17,937 bases of DNA from Pararoseburia sp963661325 (GTDB taxonomy: Bacteria > Bacillota > Clostridia > Lachnospirales > Lachnospiraceae): assembly GCA_963661325.1 (NCBI GenBank), contig CAVLBP010000044.1:1-17937 (forward strand). Reading direction: 5' to 3'. Shown in pieces: positions 14,211 to 17,937 of the stretch. Below the pieces are notes generated by a model that saw nothing but the letters and a program-made list of their open reading frames with translations, did not search any database and had not been told where the DNA came from. The first letter of the stretch is position 1. Each line of letters starts with the position of its first letter. The position numbers were made by a program, and so were the translations under genes.

Positions 14211-14726
14211 TTATTGGATCAAAGTATCCATAAGGCTCATATAGACATCCTCGTGGCGGACTTTCCAGTTGTTGCAGATGGTCTCTGCCTGCTCGCTGGT
14301 AGAAGCGTGCAGTGACAGATCCAGCATAGTGTGTCCGTCCTGTGTGAATTTACAATGGACAATGTAACCACCGCCGGTTGCAAGGTCATAGTTGGCGGTC
14401 AGGGCATTGTCTTTTTTGATCTCAAATTTGTGGTTGGACAGATACTCGACCATGTCCGCCTCGATGGCAGAACTGACCTTGTCGCGCATGAGAGACAGGG
14501 TCTGGCTCCCTTCATCTGTCAGGGAGTACATGGTATTATTGTGAGACTGGGAAAGGCTCACAAGATGGGCTTCCTCCAAGTCACTGATGACTTGTTGGAT
14601 GGTGAAATAGTCTGTGTATTCTTTATCTAAAAAAAACTGAACGATCTGAGCGTTGCTCAGAGGAAAATCTACTTTAGAGAGAAGAAGCAGCACTGAAATT
14701 TTGTAGATCATATTAGGCTCGGCCAT
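14211..14726 (-). CDS. DUF4364 family winged-helix-like protein
   Basis: 171 residues matching the DUF4364 family (PF14277), common in clostridia and thought to be a small DNA-binding regulator. The N-terminal half (MIYKISVLLLLSKVDFPLSN to SLTDEGSQTLSLM) reads as a winged helix similar to PadR/MarR-like proteins, and the C-terminal half is a beta-rich domain (GGGYIVHCKFTQDGHTMLDL). Start: the ATG at 14726 is preceded by AAAGGAG. A longer frame from 14774 runs back through a hairpin and lacks a site. It follows malic enzyme on the same strand with about 57 bp between them and is probably co-transcribed. The target genes are unknown. Confidence 0.85.
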   Translation of the reverse strand: MAEPNMIYKISVLLLLSKVDFPLSNAQIVQFFLDKEYTDYFTIQQVISDLEEAHLVSLSQSHNNTMYSLTDEGSQTLSLMRDKVSSAIEADMVEYLSNHKFEIKKDNALTANYDLATGGGYIVHCKFTQDGHTMLDLSLHASTSEQAETICNNWKVRHEDVYMSLMDTLIQ

Positions 14727-14750
14727 AAATTTCTCCTTTCTTTTTGCAGA

Positions 14751-14772
14751 GCCACAGGGACGTTCCTGTGGC
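14751..14772. repeat. Palindromic hairpin with the GGGACGTTCC core, copy 3
   Basis: GCCACAGG (14751-14758) and CCTGTGGC (14765-14772) flank GACGTT. The plus strand contains AGGGACGTTCCT, the same core as at 10768-10779 and, on the minus strand, near 4194-4205. It lies 11 bases downstream of the malic enzyme stop on the minus strand. No U-run follows, so it is probably not an intrinsic terminator and may instead mark the boundary between the two genes of the operon. Confidence 0.6.
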
Positions 14773-14783
14773 ATACGGCAGTT

Positions 14784-15938
14784 TTACCTTACAATGTGAT
14801 CCTTGACGGCTTGGGATACGACCTGTGCCACTCTTGGATCAAAGGCTTCCGGTAAAATGAAGTCCTCGTTTAATTGATCCGGATCCACAAGGTTTGCCAG
14901 CGCATTTGCGGCAGCCAGTTTCATGTCTTCCGTGATCTGTGTCGCACGGCCTTCCAAGGCACCCTTAAAGATACCCGGAAAAGCAACAACGTTGTTGACC
15001 TGATTTGGAAAATCACTGCGCCCGGTACCAACGACCTTGGCTCCGGCAGCTTTTGCCACATCCGGCATGATCTCCGGTGTAGGGTTTGCCATGGCAAAGA
15101 TGATGGCATCGCGGTTCATGGAAGCGACCATCTCAGCGGAAACAATGTTTGGAGCGGAAACGCCGACAAAGATATCAGCGCCGACCAGGGCATCGGAAAG
15201 AGAACCCTTTTTGTTTTCTAAGTTGGTGACCTCGGTCATTTCTTTTTGCATCCAGTTCAGATTTGGATAATCTTTGCCAATGATGCCCTCACGGTCACAC
15301 ATGGTCACATGTTTGAAACCGTAGCGGAGCAATAACCTGGTAATGGCGATCCCGGCGGAACCGGCACCGTTTACAATCACCTGACAGTCCTCTTTTTCTT
15401 TGCCGACAACCTTGAGACCATTGATGATACCGGCAAGAACGACGATCGCCGTACCGTGCTGGTCATCGTGGAATACAGGGATGTTTAATTCTTTTTTCAG
15501 ACGTTCCTCGATCTCAAAACATCTTGGAGCGGAAATGTCCTCTAAGTTGATACCGCCAAAGGTCGGAGCGATCGCCTTGACTGCGGCAACGATCTCGTCG
15601 GGATCCTGCGTTGACAGGCAGACAGGAAAAGCATTGATACCGCCAAACTCTTTGAAAAGGACACATTTGCCCTCCATAACAGGCATGGCAGCCTCAGGTC
15701 CGATATTGCCCAGACCAAGTACAGCACTGCCGTCAGAGACAACAGCAACGGTATTTGCCTTGAGGGTGTAAGTATATACGGCTTCTTTATCCTCTGCAAT
15801 GATGCGGCAAGGGGCTGCTACGCCCGGGGTATAAGCAATGGCAAGATCCTCACGGCTCTTGACCGGAGCCTTTGCACAGGTCTCGATCTTTCCATTCCAT
15901 TGTTTGTGTAAAAAAACGGCTTTTTCGTCAATACTCAT
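14784..15938 (-). CDS. Malic enzyme (malate dehydrogenase, decarboxylating)
   Basis: 384 residues of the short bacterial malic enzyme type, converting malate to pyruvate and CO2 with reduction of NAD(P). Motifs: AYTPGVAAPCR with the catalytic tyrosine Y36, the catalytic lysine K91 in MEGKCVLFKEFGG, metal-binding residues in NLEDISAPRCFE (E133, D134) and FHDDQHGTA (D158, D159), and a nucleotide-binding NGAGSAGIA (190-198). Short clostridial enzymes are usually NAD-preferring, but I cannot fix the cofactor from sequence. AGGATA lies 7 bases upstream of the ATG. The enzyme links C4 acids to pyruvate in a fermenting anaerobe. It is followed by the DUF4364 gene. Confidence 0.94.
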   Translation of the reverse strand: MSIDEKAVFLHKQWNGKIETCAKAPVKSREDLAIAYTPGVAAPCRIIAEDKEAVYTYTLKANTVAVVSDGSAVLGLGNIGPEAAMPVMEGKCVLFKEFGGINAFPVCLSTQDPDEIVAAVKAIAPTFGGINLEDISAPRCFEIEERLKKELNIPVFHDDQHGTAIVVLAGIINGLKVVGKEKEDCQVIVNGAGSAGIAITRLLLRYGFKHVTMCDREGIIGKDYPNLNWMQKEMTEVTNLENKKGSLSDALVGADIFVGVSAPNIVSAEMVASMNRDAIIFAMANPTPEIMPDVAKAAGAKVVGTGRSDFPNQVNNVVAFPGIFKGALEGRATQITEDMKLAAANALANLVDPDQLNEDFILPEAFDPRVAQVVSQAVKDHIVR

Positions 15939-15988
15939 GATGTTTTATCCTATCCTTCCTGTAAAAATATGAATCCATTTGTTTCCTT

Positions 15989-15994
15989 ATTATA
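15989..15994 (-). promoter_or_regulatory. -10 box for the malic enzyme operon
   Basis: A perfect TATAAT on the minus strand, about 50 bp upstream of the malic enzyme ATG. The sequence about 17 bp further upstream (TTTTAG) is a poor -35 box, so activation by a regulator is possible. Confidence 0.5.
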
Positions 15995-16024
15995 GCATAA
16001 AGGGGGGCAATCTAAAATAGGGTA

Positions 16025-16053
16025 TTCCCATTTTGCCGAAAATAAGATATACT
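16025..16053 (+). promoter_or_regulatory. Candidate promoter of rho
   Basis: TTCCCA at 16025-16030, a 17-bp spacer and TATACT at 16048-16053. The expected start near 16060 gives a leader of about 97 bases before rho. The promoter is back to back with the malic enzyme -10 box, about 31 bp away. Confidence 0.5.
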
Positions 16054-16156
16054 ATAGGCAATCGTGATGATCTAGGTCATTTCAGACAGGTTACCCATTG
16101 GATTCGAGATAAAGACAAAGAGTTTATCATAAATGAAGTAGGACAAGGAGTAGGGC

Positions 16157-17674
16157 ATGAGAGAAAAATACGAAAGTTTATCTGCCAGTGTATTGCGTGA
16201 ACTTGCAAAGTCAAGAGGCATCAAGGGGACTTCGACCATGAAGAAGGCACAACTTGTAGAAGCCATGCTTGCACTCGATGAGAGTGAGGCAGAAAGCAAG
16301 AAAGCGGAAGAAGCCGCAAAGCCAAAGACTGCTGCTAAGGCAGAGACGGAAAAAGTAGAAAAAACAGAGCGTACGACCAGTGTGCATCACAGCCGTGGCA
16401 ATGCAGAGGGCAGAAGAGAGCATAGAAGCGAGCATCATGAAAATGCGCGTGCAGAACATGGTGAGGAAAATGCAGAAGCACCGGTACTGGAAGAACCGAG
16501 AGACTGTGCCGGTATCTTAGAGATCATGCAGGACGGTTTTGGATTTATCCGCAGTGACAATTATCTGCCGGGGGATAATGATGTTTATGTCGCACCATTG
16601 CAGATCCGCAAACTCAATTTAAAGACGGGCGACATTCTGGTAGGAAAGACCAGACGCAACAATCCGACGGATAAGTTTGGGGCACTGGTACATTTGGAGA
16701 CTATCAATGGTTTTGCCCCGGAAGAAGCCGCAAAGCGTAAGAATTTTGAAGATCTGACACCGATCTTCCCGAATGAGCGTATCCGTCTGGAACAACCGGG
16801 ATCTTCCGTTGCCATGCGTATCGTAGATCTGGTTTCTCCGATCGGTAAAGGACAGCGTGGTATGATCGTTTCCCAGCCAAAAGCCGGAAAGACAACCCTT
16901 TTAAAGGAGATCGCAAAGTCTGTGACCACTTCTTACCCAGATATGCACCTGATCATCTTACTGATCGATGAACGCCCGGAGGAAGTAACGGATATCCGGG
17001 AAGCCATTCAGGGTAAAAATGTAGAAGTGATCTATTCTACCTTTGATGAATTGCCGGAACACCACAAGCGTGTGTCTGAGATGGTCATGGAAAGAGCCAA
17101 GAGACTGGTTGAGCACAAACAGGATGTCATGATCCTGATGGATAGTATCACACGTCTGGCACGTGCTTACAACCTGACGGTTCCACCAAGTGGACGTACC
17201 TTATCCGGTGGTCTGGATCCGGCTGCTTTGCATATGCCAAAGAAGTTCTTTGGTGCAGCCAGAAATATGCGCGAGGGCGGAAGCCTTACCATTCTTGCAA
17301 CGGCACTGGTAGATACAGGAAGCAAGATGGATGATGTTGTATTTGAGGAATTTAAGGGGACCGGTAACNNNNNNNNNNGCAAGATGGACGATGTTGTATT
17401 CGAGGAGTTCAAGGGAACCGGTAATATGGAAGTGATCCTGGATCGCAAACTTTCTGAGAAACGAGTATTCCCTGCCATTGATATTGCCAAATCCGGTACA
17501 CGCCGTGATGATCTGCTTCTGGATAAGGAAGAGCAGAACGCCATGGAGATCATGCGCCGAGGTCTGAACGGCATGCGCAAGGATGAAGCGGTGGAGAGCA
17601 TCTTAAATATGTTTGCCCACACCAGAAATAATAAAGAATATATCGCCAAGGTACTCCGCAGCCGTATGTTCTAA
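16157..17674 (+). CDS. rho: Transcription termination factor Rho (interrupted by an assembly gap and duplication)
   Basis: Hexameric RNA helicase that terminates transcription. Domains in order: SAP-like Rho N domain (about 1-42), a charged low-complexity insertion rich in Glu, Ala, Lys and His (about 43-112), a cold-shock RNA-binding domain (DGFGFIRSDNYLPGDNDVYV, from 126), then the RecA-like motor with Walker A QPKAGKTT (240-247), Walker B VMILMDS (324-330), Q-loop RTLSGGLDP (347-355) and R-loop FKGTGNMEVI. As written it is 505 residues, but 19 codons come from the N gap plus a repeated segment carrying the R-loop. The corrected length is about 486. AAGGAG lies 6 bases before the ATG. The duplication would disrupt the central channel and is almost certainly not real. 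Confidence 0.94.
   Translation: MREKYESLSASVLRELAKSRGIKGTSTMKKAQLVEAMLALDESEAESKKAEEAAKPKTAAKAETEKVEKTERTTSVHHSRGNAEGRREHRSEHHENARAEHGEENAEAPVLEEPRDCAGILEIMQDGFGFIRSDNYLPGDNDVYVAPLQIRKLNLKTGDILVGKTRRNNPTDKFGALVHLETINGFAPEEAAKRKNFEDLTPIFPNERIRLEQPGSSVAMRIVDLVSPIGKGQRGMIVSQPKAGKTTLLKEIAKSVTTSYPDMHLIILLIDERPEEVTDIREAIQGKNVEVIYSTFDELPEHHKRVSEMVMERAKRLVEHKQDVMILMDSITRLARAYNLTVPPSGRTLSGGLDPAALHMPKKFFGAARNMREGGSLTILATALVDTGSKMDDVVFEEFKGTGNXXXXKMDDVVFEEFKGTGNMEVILDRKLSEKRVFPAIDIAKSGTRRDDLLLDKEEQNAMEIMRRGLNGMRKDEAVESILNMFAHTRNNKEYIAKVLRSRMF
17322..17425. other. Assembly join: 47-bp duplicate flanking a 10-N gap in rho
   Basis: Left copy 17322-17368 and right copy 17379-17425 surround Ns at 17369-17378. 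Both encode KMDDVVFEEFKGTGN. They differ at six bases, all third codon positions. Removing 57 bases (one copy plus Ns) restores a normal Rho frame. The pattern fits two contigs from related strains joined without recognising their overlap. Confidence 0.92.
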
Positions 17675-17702
17675 AATTTCTTATAAAAAATGCGCATACA
17701 TC

Positions 17703-17731
17703 TTGCAATCTGACAGACCCTATGCTACAAT
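17703..17731 (+). promoter_or_regulatory. Sigma-A promoter of rpmE
   Basis: TTGCAA at 17703-17708, a 17-bp spacer and TACAAT at 17726-17731. Transcription from about 17738 would give a leader of roughly 90 bases before the ATG at 17828, so rpmE need not depend on the rho transcript. Confidence 0.75.
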
Positions 17732-17759
17732 AATGGAGCTGTTTATCGGGATGTAAATA

Positions 17760-17796
17760 GTATCGTGTATGTCTTCGGACATAAAACATGCAATAC
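17760..17796 (+). promoter_or_regulatory. Leader hairpin of rpmE, candidate L31 autoregulatory element
   Basis: GTAT, CGTGT and ATGTC (17760-17773) pair in turn with GACAT (17778-17782), ACATG (17786-17790) and ATAC (17793-17796) around a TTCG tetraloop (17774-17777), with small AAA and CA bulges on the 3' side. The hairpin lies between the rpmE promoter and its start. L31 leader motifs have been described in Firmicutes, so feedback by L31 protein is plausible. I have not matched it to a published consensus. Confidence 0.5.
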
Positions 17797-17827
17797 AATA
17801 GATTATGTTTTTAGAGAGGTGTAAGTA

Positions 17828-17937
17828 ATGAGACAAGGTATTCATCCAGATTATTATCAGGCAACTGTTACATGTAACTGTGGTAACACATTTGTAACAG
17901 GATCTACAAAGGAAGATATCCACGTAGAAATCTGTTC
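17828..17937 (+). CDS. rpmE: 50S ribosomal protein L31 (partial, runs off the window)
   Basis: The first 36 codons of L31 are present. It begins RQGIHPDYYQATVTCNCGN and continues to HVEIC, where the window ends. C16, C18 and the later C36 are three of the four zinc ligands of the zinc-binding form (C+ type), which suggests the zinc-containing housekeeping L31 rather than the zinc-independent paralogue. GAGAGG precedes the ATG. The position after rho is common in Firmicutes. If the rho gap joins two strains, this gene belongs to the second one. Confidence 0.93.
   Translation, partial: MRQGIHPDYYQATVTCNCGNTFVTGSTKEDIHVEIC

Overview
The window looks like chromosomal core sequence from an anaerobic low-to-mid GC Firmicute, most likely a member of the Lachnospiraceae or a close clostridial relative. 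This is inferred from AGGAGG-type ribosome binding sites, a queT gene behind a preQ1-I riboswitch, a DUF4364 regulator, a Rho with a long charged insertion, a CBS/DRTGG-type family II pyrophosphatase, and the gene content as a whole. No species is claimed. Two 10-N gaps (516-525 and 17369-17378) show a scaffolded draft assembly. The second gap is flanked by two near-identical copies of the same rho segment that differ only at silent positions, which suggests that sequences from two related strains were joined.

Layout. Positions 1-308 are AT-rich and gene-free, with palindromes and a promoter. A VanZ-like membrane protein (309-806) and the queuosine-precursor transporter component QueT (878-1372, with riboswitch) follow. 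Next are argS (1425-3191) and, one base later, a radical SAM protein of the YtqA/YhcC family (3193-4140). A 409-bp gene-free leader (4141-4549) carries a strong promoter for a complete F1Fo ATP synthase operon, atpBEFHAGDC (4550-10751), which ends in an intrinsic terminator. No atpI precedes atpB. The next 468 bp hold no gene but contain a 325-bp imperfect palindrome centred at 10976, the most unusual structure in the window. A coiled-coil, C-terminally membrane-anchored protein of unknown function (11220-11849), a regulated manganese-type pyrophosphatase (11922-13571) and a flavin-reductase-fold protein (13591-14157) follow. They converge, over a bidirectional terminator, on a minus-strand pair: NAD-type malic enzyme (15938-14784) followed by a DUF4364 regulator (14726-14211). 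A divergent intergenic region leads to rho (16157-17674) and the start of rpmE (17828 to the window edge), which has its own promoter and a leader hairpin.

How the parts fit. Most genes are housekeeping: ATP synthesis or proton pumping, pyrophosphate removal, malate/pyruvate metabolism, arginyl-tRNA charging, tRNA wobble modification (queuosine salvage, and perhaps the wobble-uridine pathway through the radical SAM protein), transcription termination and ribosome assembly. The c subunit lacks the sodium-binding side chains, so the synthase is predicted to be proton-coupled, and its epsilon subunit keeps the ATP-binding motif known from Bacillus.

Novelty is in the non-coding DNA: the 325-bp rod-like palindrome, a small hairpin family sharing the core GGGACGTTCC at three intergenic sites, and a terminator-like hairpin next to the pyrophosphatase ribosome binding site. 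I saw no CRISPR array, transposase, prophage gene, tRNA or rRNA.
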